A DNA stretch of 64,000 nucleotides, taken from positions 13,723,501 to 13,787,500 of the forward strand of contig CATNEN010000001.1 in assembly GCA_950097015.1 (NCBI GenBank). The letters are read 5' to 3'. Of this stretch, positions 41,631-52,600 are shown piece by piece (positions within the stretch are counted from its first letter, which is position 1; each line of letters begins with the position of its first letter). This DNA is from Macrostomum hystrix (Eukaryota > Platyhelminthes > Macrostomidae). The notes below the pieces were generated by a model, which saw only the letters and a program-made list of their open reading frames with translations, did not search any database and was not told the DNA's origin. The position numbers were made by a program, and so were the translations under genes.

Positions 41631-42581
41631 TATGATGCAAACTAATCAAACTAAATAAAAAGTTATTGGGCCAAGAAAAAGCAAAGCAACAAAAATGTTA
41701 TCAATGAATTTTTTATATAAACAAGGTAAAAACAAAACATTAGATGGTGTGTATGATGATGCAACAAAATGGCTGTCCAACTTAGGCCTAAAATGGTAGT
41801 CACTTTTTCATATAAATCAATTTGATTTGAACAGCGTTTTGTAAGAAAAAATGTTTTATACAGTTTAGGATTTAATCAATTTTGACAAAAGGAGTACTTA
41901 TCTAAAATTGACAGGTTTAATTTGTATAATTTATTAATTTCTTGCTTGGTTGATAAGGTTTTACCCTATTGATTAGCTTTGGCCCCACCTTTTCAATTGA
42001 CAAGCTAAGAGGCTTAAGTAGGCCTTATAATTATACTTAAGGTAAGTTTTTTATTATATCAGACTCTTGTGCTAAGACTTTAACTTAAAGCCCAAATCTA
42101 ATCCCAGAATTAGATATTATCCATATTGATTTAGGAAGCTAATACTCTGGTCTATGTGGCATAGCTATAGCTTGATTCTTGATATAGCTTGTTAGTAGCT
42201 AGAGAAATTAAATTTAAAATAACTTTGCCAATAAACAACAGTATTGTATTAAATAGATAACTTGTTTAAAGCTAACTGTTACTATAATTATAATTATTAA
42301 TTATATTTTATATATTACATGAATGTATATATAAAAATGAGGCCTGTCAATCCTATATCAACAATCTTATAGTTGTTATGATTATTTTCAGAAATTTGTG
42401 AATTTTGATTTGTTATAGCTATTCCACTAGACTAAAAGTGTATACACTAGGGGCTTGTTTGTAATTTAGAAGTTGTTATATTTGAGGACCAAGATGGAAG
42501 CAACTGAAATGTTTAGGATAAGAAGGGACAACAAAAGTGTGTGGTGTGGTGTCCTGCTATCCTGCCAGTCTATAGACTGTC

Positions 42582-42800
42582 CATACATGCGCAACACCCG
42601 GCCGAACCGGCCAGGTGAAACAAGGGCCAAGCTAGGTAAGTCGCAAAAACCAATCAACCAAGTGCAAAAAATCAAAGGGGGGACCAAGGGACAAAAAAGG
42701 AAGGCGTGAAGAAAAGGAAAAAGGGGAGAGAAAAAGAGAGCAAATTAGAGCAAACTAAGTCATAAATAGAGCAAAAACTAAGTCGACCAAAAATAGAGAC
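42582..42800 (+). repeat. Dispersed repeat, copy 2
   Basis: This partner of 41352-41630 carries small deletions in the GC-rich palindrome and ends slightly earlier. Confidence 0.8.
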
Positions 42801-43049
42801 TGTCTATAGTTGTCTATATAGTCTATAGACTCAAAAGCCCTACATAGCCTAATCACATTATAAATTTAATGTAGACTGGTAGGGTTTTGGTAGAGCATAC
42901 ATGTTTAGTTAAAAAATGTTTGATTATACCTGCCCTAATTAAGCCAGATGTACAACTGACAGTGCAACCACTGATATTGTGTGGCACATCTGAAGGCTGT
43001 GTACAGCTGTTTAGTACATGGACTGGTGGACGCCACACCCACCCTAGTC

Positions 43050-43475
43050 TAATGCTGGTTCCAATTTAACAGCTGGATGAACTGAAGCAATGCAAAATTA
43101 AGTCTCTTGCTCAAGGACACAAAGTGTTCCGGTAGAGCAGGGGTTGGCAAACTCCGGCCTGCGGGCCAGATGCCGCCCTCGAAGCTCCCAAATCCGGCCC
43201 GTTGCCCCTTCTGACATCTACAGTGTCCTGTTTCATCTCTCTCGTATCTAATCTCTCCCATGTCTCATCTCTCCTGTGTCTCATCGCTCTCGTGTCTAAT
43301 CTCTCCCGTGTCTTATCTCTCCCGTGTCTAATCTCTCTTAGTTTCTTAGTCGTCTTTTAGTTTCTCTCTTTGGCCCGCCAGCAAATAAGTTTGCCTACCC
43401 CTGCAGTAGAGTCAGGAATCGAACCCCCGACCTTCAAGTTATGAGTCCGATGCTTTTAACACTAACACCTAGGAA
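43050..43475 (-). repeat. tRNA-derived SINE interrupted by a hAT MITE
   Basis: On the minus strand a B-box (GGGGTTCGATTCC) and a tRNA-like head (AGTGTTAAAAGCATCGGACT) precede a body ending in TGTCCTTGAGCAAGAGACTT. The hAT element at 43138-43403 splits it. Confidence 0.75.
43138..43403. mobile_element. hAT-type MITE with 8-bp target duplication
   Basis: The terminal inverted repeats are CAGGGGTTGGCAAACT and AGTTTGCCTACCCCTG. The flanking 8-mers are CGGTAGAG and CAGTAGAG (seven of eight match), the target length typical of hAT. The interior has GGCCTGCGGGCC-like sequence and a TCATCTCTCCCGTGTC-type tandem repeat, and no coding frame. Confidence 0.85.
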
Positions 43476-43632
43476 TCAGATTGGCTAACTAATTATATAG
43501 GATTCAAATCAGGACCTCTTTAAAATTGTCGAACACAAAATTTTGCAGGTTGCAAATTATCAGACCTTTAGATCCAGCTAATCACAACAAAAAGAAGAGA
43601 CAAATTAAACAATTAAATTGTCTCAGGATAAA

Positions 43633-46600
43633 ATGTCAGACCATGCAGCAGCATCAGATGCTGTAGCCAATGGCAATGTTATTGATGATCCTGCAATAGC
43701 TGCAATACCAACATCAAGCACTGAAACAGTCTGCGATGCTGCAAAAGATTCTGGCATCTCAGCTAGTGGCTCATCTGGCAACACTAGCAAAGATGTTCGC
43801 AGAAGCAATCGAGGCAAAGGCAAACTGGAGCGCGGCTCGGAGGATAAAATAGAATCCTACAGAGTAGCAGGAGTAGAATACACAGCTGGTGAATGCTGCT
43901 ACATTGAGGATGTGAATAGAGGCGGCAATGAGCCCTATCTAATCAGTGTGATTGAAGAGTTCCGCATCACTCGCCGGGACACAACCAATGTGCACGTGAG
44001 GACTTATTATCGGCTGCACGATGTGCCAGACGCGAGCTATCAGGCTTTGAGAGACCGAGAATCCGAAGGCTTCACTGGCTGTCGAGATGATCTATTCCCT
44101 AATAGGGATATTAAATTTAGGGAGTTATTTATCAGCGACGTTTCTGAAGCTTTCCCAACAGCCTGGCTGAGGGGCAAGTGCTCTGTGATTCAGTATCCGG
44201 ATCTGCGCTCGGCTGTGACCAATTTCAAACTCGAGCCAGACACATTCTTCTACATCTTCACTTACAATCCGGAGACAAGGAGACTGTCCTCTACCAAGGC
44301 TGAGATTCACGTTGGCCCGTCCTATCAGGCTGAGCTGCCAGAGTTTAGGCCCGAGGTGAGGCTAACATCTTGCTAGTTACCCTCCGCATTTCTTGCATAA
44401 CCACTTTTTTCTCTCGCATCGCAATTCTCGACACCCTGCTTCCCAACTCTCCCCTACCCCTTCTTCCCAATTCTCCCCTACTCCTTCTTCCCAATTCTCC
44501 CCTACTCCTTCTTGCCAATTCTCCCCTGCTCCTTCTTGCCAATTCTCCCCTACCCCTTCTTCACAATTCTCCCCTGCTCCTTCTTCCCAATTCTCCCCTG
44601 TTCCTTCTTGCCAATTCTCCCCTACCCCTTCTTCCCAATTCTCCCCTGCTCCTTCTTGCCAATTCTCCCCTGCTCCTTGCCAATTCTCCCCTACCCCTTC
44701 TTGCCAATTCTCCCCTACCCCTTCTTCCCAATTCTCCCCTGCTCCTTCTTGCCAATTCTCCCCTGCTCCTTGCCAATTCTCCCCTACCCCTTCTTCCCAA
44801 TTCTCCCCTACCCCTTCTTGCCAATTCTCCCCTACCCCTTCTTCACAATTCTCCCCTACCCCTTCTACCCAATTCTCCCCTGCTCCTTCTTCCCGATTCT
44901 CCCCTGCTCCTTCTTGCCAATTCTCCACTACCCCTTCTTCACAATTTTCCCCTACCCCTTCTTGACAATTCTTCCCTACCCCTTCTTCACAATTCTCCCC
45001 TACCCCTTCTACCCAATTCTCCCCTGCTCCTTCTGCCCGATTCTCCCCTGCTCCTTCTTGCCAATTCTCCCCTACCCCTTCTTCACAATTCTCCCCTGCC
45101 CCTTCTTCCCAATTCTCCCCTGCCCCTTCTTCCCAATTCTCCCCTGCTCCTTCTTCGCATTTCTTCCCATTTCTTTCCTTAGCCCTTCCACTTACTCTAA
45201 AATCCTCAAATCTAATCCCACAATTCGCAGTTGCCGCACATGCATCCAATCGCTGACGAGACTGGCAGAGTCTGGGAGACCCAGCGCTGGCTGCCCAACC
45301 AACTGGACGATGAGGAGCTCTGCATGTACGTGAAAGCTGCCCGCTCATTGGCTGCCTTCTCCGGCTTCTGCGATCTTGGCAGCGCCCAGGAAGGCCAAAC
45401 CTCGGCTGATATGGACAGAACAGCTCAGCTGGCCATGGACGCTTTGCATGACTTGGACTATGATGTGCGATTGGCTCTGAAGGTTTGTCTGCCTCTGACG
45501 CGTACTTCATACTGCTGTTTGCCGCGTGTATATGAGGCTATGGGATGACAAGTGGATTAACACTGGGGATCAAAAAGTAGATTTGATCCTATAGGGGTGA
45601 GAAAGTAGATTTGACACTGTGGGGATGCGAAAGTAGATTTGACACTGTGGGGATGAGAAAGTAGATTTGACACTGTGGGGATGAGAAAGTAGATTTGACA
45701 CTGTGGGGATGAGAAAGTAGATTTGACACTGTGGGGATGCGAAAGTAGATTTGACACTGTGGGGATGAGAAAGTAGATTTAAGACTGGGGATGAGAAAGT
45801 AGATTATGAAGTGAAAAAGTGTTGGAGTTTAAAGCTACCACTTGGGGTATAAGGAGACACGATGTGAGATAAATTTGAATCTTCCTTCGAATCCTCCATC
45901 CGCCGCAGGTGCTAGTCCGAAATCCGCAGCTGGGCGAGTCGGTTGGTCCCACCGGTTGGACTCACGAGTGTGTGCGCAAATTTCAAAAAGGAATTCGCCA
46001 ATACGGCAAAAACTTCTTTCGCATTCGTCGCGAACTATTTCCGGAGCGCCGGGTCAGCCAGCTTGTCGAGTTCTATTATTTGTGGAAGAAGTCGGCCTCC
46101 TGTCCGCCCAGTGTGCGCAGCGTCCGTCGGTGCAACGGTGCCACTGCCTCCGCAGCCGCCGCCGCCTCGTCTTCGTCATCAATATCGGCTGCCGCAGCCG
46201 CCAATGCTGGGTGAGTCAGTCTTCTAATAAGTAGTTGGAATTCGCACTTGTTATAAGTATTTCTATACATATCGCCTCTCATCACTCGTCCACTCAGCGT
46301 CGCCAACGGCAACGGCGGCTGCAACTCGCCGGCTCCCAGTTGTTCTTCGCGAAGCTGCGCCTCAAACAAAGACGACGACAACACGCTAATGGAGGAGCCG
46401 GGGCTGCAGCAGTCAGCGGGAACTGCCACCCCCACACCCGCTGCTTCTGCTGCTGATGACAATGCTGACAACAGCAGCTCGGCTGTTCCGCTCACCTGTA
46501 GAAATTGCGATCGTCTCCTAGAAGAGCCGGCGACTGTTGCCGCTGCCGCGACTGCCTCCGCCGCGTCACGAGACCCGCTGTGCTCCGAGTGCCGCCTGTT

Positions 46601-47250
46601 CTACCAGAAGTACGGCGAGGATCGACCCTGCGGTCGGGCTTCATCGGACGACGACGAAGACGACGACGATGATGAAGACGACGATGACGAGGACAGCTCC
46701 GGAGAGGAGGACGACGACGGTCGAAGCAGCGTCGGCGGCGATGATGACGCTTCGGCATCGTCGGGCGCAGAAGGTGACGATGATAACAGTGTGAAGCCGA
46801 AGTCGCTGCCAACCACACCAGCCCCGGCTCCGACGCCTCCGCCGTCTCTGCCCGCTGCTCCTCTGCAGCCGGTTTCGTCTCCATCGTTGCCTGCATGCAG
46901 CAGCGCCGGCGGTGCTGTGAGCAATGCCGCCAGCAGTCAGCGGCCCGCCTTGGCTCCGCCTTCAGTTTGCAGTCCGCCTCCGTTGTCCTGCCTGGTGCCG
47001 AGAGCCTTCACCAGCCAGAATTGCAGCCTGCAGAGAGTCTGGCTACGCAGCGGTGGCAGCAATTCCTGCGCCAGGACTGATCTGGAATTCTCCGCTGTTG
47101 GTAGGACCGCTGCCAACCAGCAGAAGGTTAAAAAGCAGCAGCAGCAGCCGTCTCGTTCCACGGCCCCGTCGCCTTCAACTTCATCAGGTGGAGCTGCCGC
47201 CACTGCCGCAGCTGCTTCCGCTGTGGCTTCAGCTGAGGCTGCATTTCGCA

Positions 47251-47281
<31 letters not shown>

Positions 47282-47897
47282 TCATCAACAGCAACAGCTG
47301 CAGCATCAACAGCAACAGCAGCATCAACAGCAGCAACAGCAGCAGCAGCAGCAACTTGCCGCCTGGGAACATGCCGAACGGGCTCGCTTTGTTGAGCAGA
47401 TAATGCGCTCAACGGGATTTCCCCGCCCACCGCACGCGCCGCCGCCGCCGCATCATCAGCACCAGCCGCCGCCTACGCCGCTGCCACCTTCGTCAATGCC
47501 GCCACTGCCAGTATCTGCTGCCGAAGTTCTGGCTATGTTTCAGGCTCAGCAACAGCAGCAGCATCATCATCATCAGCCGCCGCCCCTGCCTCCGCACAGT
47601 ATGTTCAGCCAGGCGGGCTTTGACCCGCACAGTTTTCTGCCTGGCAGGCAGCAGCAGCAGCAGCAGCAGAAGCCGCCGATGCCACCGCCGCCAATGCCGC
47701 CTAATCCCGGACACCCCATGCACATGCACCCCCACGAAATTGCCCAGCTGTACGCTGCCACTGCGGCTGTGGCTGCTCAGCAACAGCAGCAGCAGCAGCA
47801 ACATCATCGGCAGCAGCAGCAACAGCAGCAGCAACAGCAGCAGTTTTTTCCCGGTTTAGACCACAGATTCTTACCGTTTGATCCTTCGTTTAGGTAA
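43633..47897 (+). CDS. RERE: RERE/atrophin (Grunge) homologue, transcriptional co-repressor, four exons
   Basis: Exons 43633-44355, 45231-45482, 45909-46210 and 46298-47897 join in frame with GT-AG introns, giving 958 aa. Residues ~75-235 form a BAH domain (Y-x-A-G-E-C-C-Y-I start; [12 protein letters not shown] end). Residues ~242-325 form ELM2 ([14 protein letters not shown]). Residues ~335-385 form a SANT domain ([19 protein letters not shown]). Residues ~492-536 form a GATA-like finger (CRNC...[12 protein letters not shown]). An acidic run follows at ~542-575, then Pro/Ser and poly-Gln tracts. The order BAH-ELM2-SANT-GATA with a Gln/Pro-rich end is that of RERE and fly Grunge, nuclear proteins that recruit histone deacetylases. 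It is shorter than vertebrate RERE (~1,500 aa), mostly in the atrophin tail. Confidence 0.9.
44436..45170. repeat. 24-bp pyrimidine-rich minisatellite in RERE intron 1
   Basis: About 30 units of CCAATTCTCCCCTACTCCTT (plus CTTC) fill most of the intron. Because 24 is divisible by three, long open frames exist on both strands; they are not genes. Confidence 0.95.
45570..45810. repeat. 28-bp minisatellite in RERE intron 2
   Basis: About eight units of GTAGATTTGACACTGTGGGG (plus ATGAGAAA) are present. Confidence 0.95.
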
Positions 47898-48594
47898 ATA
47901 ATTAATTGAATAGTAAATTAACCCATTGTAATTAAACAATTAACACTTTATCTGTTCTGCTTCTGCTTGAAAACTGCTTATTTGAAATCATTATTCAGCT
48001 TGCTCGGCTGTTGAGTCTAACTAAATACCTAGTCAGAGTTGGTTTTTACAGTTAAAAAAATAAATAATCAATTATACTTATCATTATCATCTTTAGCTTC
48101 ACAGCTTAAGAAACAGAAAATTTCCTTTTTTCTCTGCTTTTTTGTAAAATTCTTTATCACTAGTGTCAGCCTGCATGCTGTGAACATTTGATTATTTTTT
48201 ACTACTTGAAGTAGAACTTGTAAGTTTTCATTTACTCTTGGATTGTGTAAGTTTGTGCTAATGCGTTAATACTTACCGCCTGCACCATTCACTAATTTCA
48301 CTAAAACTGATTGACAACTTTTTATTTAGCTTGAAAATGTAGGCTTTTTATAATTGTTGTTTTTGTTTGACTTTTGGTTTTTTATACGCGCTTAAAATTG
48401 TCTTGAAATACACAGTGTTACAGTGGTACATCGCTTACAACACTGCGTTATAACATTGTGTGCTGCACAGTTTATTTAACATTATATTGTTATTGACAAT
48501 TTGGTATTTGCGATACAGTTTAAGCACACTTTCGCAGTTTTGTTTTATCTTTCATTTGGCCGTGAGAGTGGCGATGAGATTCTGCACTGCCTGT
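47898..48594. other. Presumed 3' UTR and flank of the RERE-like gene
   Basis: This AT-rich sequence follows the stop; AATAAA-like signals occur near 48060. No gene. Confidence 0.5.
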
Positions 48595-49022
48595 GTACAC
48601 TGACTGACGATGAGGGCCAACCTCCATGAGACAGTGAGAATGTACACTGCCTGACGATGAGGGCCAACCTCCATGAGACAGTGAGAGTGTACACTGCCTG
48701 ACGATGAGGGCCAACCTCCATGAGACAGTGAGAGTGTACACTGCCTGACGATGAGGGCCAACCTCCATGAGACAGTGAGAGTGTACACTGCCTGACGATG
48801 GGGGCCAACCTCCATGAGACAGTGAGAGTGTACACTGCCTGACGATGGGGGCCAACCTCCATGAGACAGTGAGAGTGTACACTGCCTGACGATGAGGGCC
48901 AACCTCCATGAGACAGTGAGAGTGTACACTGCCTGACGATGAGGGCCAACCTCCATGAGGCTGTGAGAGTGTACACTGCCTGACGATGAGGGCCAACCTC
49001 CATGAGGCTGTGAGAGTGTAGA
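48595..49022. repeat. 47-bp minisatellite derived from the SINE tail
   Basis: About nine units contain GATGAGGGCCAACCTCCATG, AGACAGTGAGAGTGTACACT and GCCTGAC. The same phrases occur in the same order in the SINE copies (GAGGGCCAACCTCC, AGTGTACACTGCCTGACGAT), so the array seems to have grown from a piece of that SINE. Confidence 0.9.
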
Positions 49023-49674
49023 GTGTTTTAATCGCTTCATTCAGCGCATTTCTTGGCACTAAATTACAAACGGAGAAATGTCTATGGTGAAAATGTACAT
49101 TAATGGTAGCACAATGTTACGCTGTTGTAGCACCACCTCCGGTGTTTATTATTGACTTTGGCTTGGGTAACAAAAGCAAATATATAAAACAACAAAGAGT
49201 AGGTTTGTAAGAAAACAAAGAATACTAGTTCTTCCAATGATAAACCATGGGTCTAATTGTCCTACCAAATAGTTATTTAAACAAAATTTCTTGTGCTTCT
49301 TGGTACTTGAACGCAGTGACTTAATTTAATGTACATAAAAATGCACGACCACCGAGATTTCATACAATCTATATCATAGTTATAACAACAAAGTTTAGAA
49401 TGCAATGCATAAAAATACAAGTAATATAACATTAGTATACATGTAGGTCTACAGTGACACATACACAATGCCACGTCACCTTCCCAATCTGTTTGTATGC
49501 GTACAGAGCTTTGATTTGCGGTAGCTAACAAATAAGAGGATTAAATAACTTGGAGAAATCCGCAGCGAGACAAGCTGTTACCGTTCCTGCAAATAAAGCC
49601 ATGGAATAGGAAATCTGCTGCAATTTTAGCAACAGGAGAACTCACTTGACAAAACCGGGACACAGTTTATAGCC
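49023..49674. other. Intergenic region upstream of the prolyl hydroxylase-like gene
   Basis: No coding frame is seen. It presumably contains the promoter; I see no definite core element. Confidence 0.4.
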
Positions 49675-52600
49675 ATGCTCAAGCAACATCTATTGTCCAT
49701 AGTGCTTCTGCTTAGCATCAACCAATGGACATTGGGAAGATGCGACCCATCCGACGGTGCGCCGCTCAGTCAGGAGCCCTTCCTTCGGGATCTATTCGGC
49801 GAACAGAAGTCTGATCGGTTGAACAAACTGACAAGCTGCCAGGACTCGGTGTTCAAGCTCAATCAGGCCTACGAGACTCTGTACAATATGAAGGCCATCT
49901 ACAGTGACTACCTGTCTAATAGGGCTGGCCAGTTGTCTCAGGCTGAGGAACGATTGCTGGCGTAAGTGCATTCTTACTCGATAATTGCTTCCATTTCTAG
50001 TGCGATGTTCCAAATCTGACAGTCGGGGGGCCGTGAGTGGCAGAGCGGTTAACGCGTTTGCCTCTCGCGCCAAGGTCCCTGAGCTCGATTCCGCGGCGAG
50101 GCCACATTTATTTAAGGCGGAGAGTACACTGCCTGACGATGAGAAAGTCAGGGCAGTTGTACACGCCTGTGTGCGTGTGTGCTCAGGAGTCAACGGAATG
50201 TGCAGAATTGCCTCCTCGCTGGCAGCGGGTCCAGTGTCACTAAATGATGTGCCATTGCGCGCAGCCCTCCTGCAATTATTATTATTATTAATGTTGTAAC
50301 AGCTGACAGCCATCGTTTAAATCCTCAACTCAGATTCGGTCGCGAGGCGTTGCCAGTGAACGCGTCTGCCAATCGATTTTGGCACCCAGTGGACGCGCAC
50401 AAGTTTATCCTGTTCGCAGTCAGGGAGATGAATCCCAAACTGCACGCCCTGATAAATGAGCATTCGGGTAGGTGACTTTCCTGGTCTAATTTGAATCCAA
50501 CTGGAGCGGTTTCGCAATAAATGTCCCCCTTAATCTTTCAATGGAGCAGGCGTCCAGATAAAGCTGGTGCTGCAGCACCTGCTAGACAGCGCCGAGTGCT
50601 GGCTGAACGAAGCCAGCATTGCCGAGTCGATGAAGAACTTGTTCGTCATAAAATCATTCTATAACCTGTCAGCTGAAGACTTCGCTGAGGGCAACTTTGC
50701 CGGCAGGAGATCCGAGGCGGCCTTCTCAGCTGCCGAGCTCATGGAGCTGCTGCTGCATCTCAACCGGCAGTTTGATCCTGAGCAGACTGCCGAGCTGGCC
50801 GAATTCCTCAGACGGAAACGCTTGGACATTGTGAAAAGCAGCTTGGGAGAACAGCCGGCCAGGTCCGTGTATCGAATCCTGGGAAAGGCCTACTACCAGG
50901 TATGAGTCACACCGAATTGATTGAAATGTGGTTATGAAGTGAGGTGGGACTGCGTGTACATTCAGGGAGTGAGGTTGGACTGTATGTACATTCAGGGAGT
51001 GAGGTTGGACTGTATGTACATTCAGGGAGTGAGGTGGTACTGTATGTACATTCAGGTGTGAGGTGAGACTGTATGTACATTCAGGTGTGAGGTGGTACTG
51101 TATGTACATTCAGGGTGTGAGGTGGGACTGTATGTACATTCAGGTGTGAGGTGGTACTGTATGTACATTCAGAGAGTGAGGTGGGACTGTATGTATATTC
51201 CGGTATTGAGGTTGGACTGTATGTACATTCAGGGAGTGAGGTGGGACTGTATGTATATTCCGGTATTGAGGTTGGACTGTATGTACATTCAGGGAGTGAG
51301 GTGGGACTGTATGCACATGCAGGGGTGAAAGTGTACATTGGCCAGACACAGCCTGTTATTTAATTCCTAGATGAAACAATTTGACAAAGCGATCGAAGCG
51401 CTCAACGAGTACAAAGCCACTGCGCCGGCGGACGCAGAGAGGCGTGGGGTGGACGCGGATCTGGCTTACATCGCGGCCAATCAGGTGGGCCAGCCGGCTG
51501 ACTTCGCTTTGGAGTCTAACCAATCAGCGACGAGCTTGGAGCGCGAATTCGGCCTATCAGCGAACCCGGCCGACGCGCAGTCGATTCAGATGCTGGCCGA
51601 GTCGAAGGAGAAATTTCAACGTTACCGAAAAATCTGCGACCCGCAAAGGTGGGGACTGGACGACCTCAAAGACGCCGATATGGAAGCGAAGTTTGCCAAA
51701 CTGTCGGTATGAACTCAAGGGATTTGCGCTTTGGGAGCCGCGATGAGGTTTTAAGTTGCTTTTAATAGGAGTTCTAAGAAATTATGGTGATAACTTCACA
51801 ACTGAGGGGGATAAATTGCCTACTTTTAGGATAATTCGTCTATTTTCGGGATAATTTTCCCACTTTTGCATACTGCTTGTGCTACAAAGTTTTGCCAGTT
51901 GGCCATAATTTTTTAACTGGGTCGGAGATTTTTCGAAATAATTTGTTATAATAAATAATAAGATTCTTTAGATTGTTTCGAATGTGTAGTGCCGTCAACA
52001 TATCAACATTTTTATTCCCGAGAAACATACTACTAACTTATGCTTAATTATACTACTGGTATAATCGACTAATTTACAGGAGGATTCTCTGTTAATCTGC
52101 GAAAATTGGCGACCGTACAATGGCTGGTACCCGATTCGGAAGGAAATGGTGTCTAAATCGCCTCTGATAGTTCGCTACAGCAACGTGTTCAACAATGCTA
52201 GCCTGATCGAGTCGTTGATTGCGGAGGCCGAGAAACGGGTCAGCTTCATTTCTGTGGTGGTGGGTGGCTGTAGAAGGATTGGGGTGGTGAGTGTCTGTAG
52301 AAGGATTGGGGTGGTGGGTGTCTGTGGAAGGATTGGGGTGGTGGGTGTCTGTGTGTCGGATTATAATCCTCCAATTCTTCGCCTCTTTTGGGCCTTCGTC
52401 TTCGTCTTACGTTTTCATGTACTTTTAGTCCCCTTAACACATTAGTTGCAGCTAACCTTATTTATTGTCTGTGACCTCATCCATTTGCGTTTACCACTTT
52501 TATATCTATGTACAAGACCACCTCTCCGTTACAGGTTCTCTTAGCGTGTAAGCGTGCCCTCAAGCGTGTCCATGTTCCTTTCTATCTGCCTCACCTTTTG

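Larger units (their letters stand above)
38870..43048. other. Long AT-rich intergenic region, no gene recognised
   Basis: It has many stop codons in all frames and no domain. It contains only the duplicated repeat at 41352-41630 and 42582-42800. Confidence 0.6.

Noticed and set aside
44377-45510. Long open frames on both strands (up to 377 codons) with 8-residue repeats
   Set aside because: They are translations of the 24-bp minisatellite in RERE intron 1; the period is a multiple of three and flanking exons splice over it.
48520-49059. Overlapping repeat-containing frames of 150-180 codons on the minus strand
   Set aside because: They are artefacts of the 47-bp SINE-derived array; all three frames are open, with no unique sequence.
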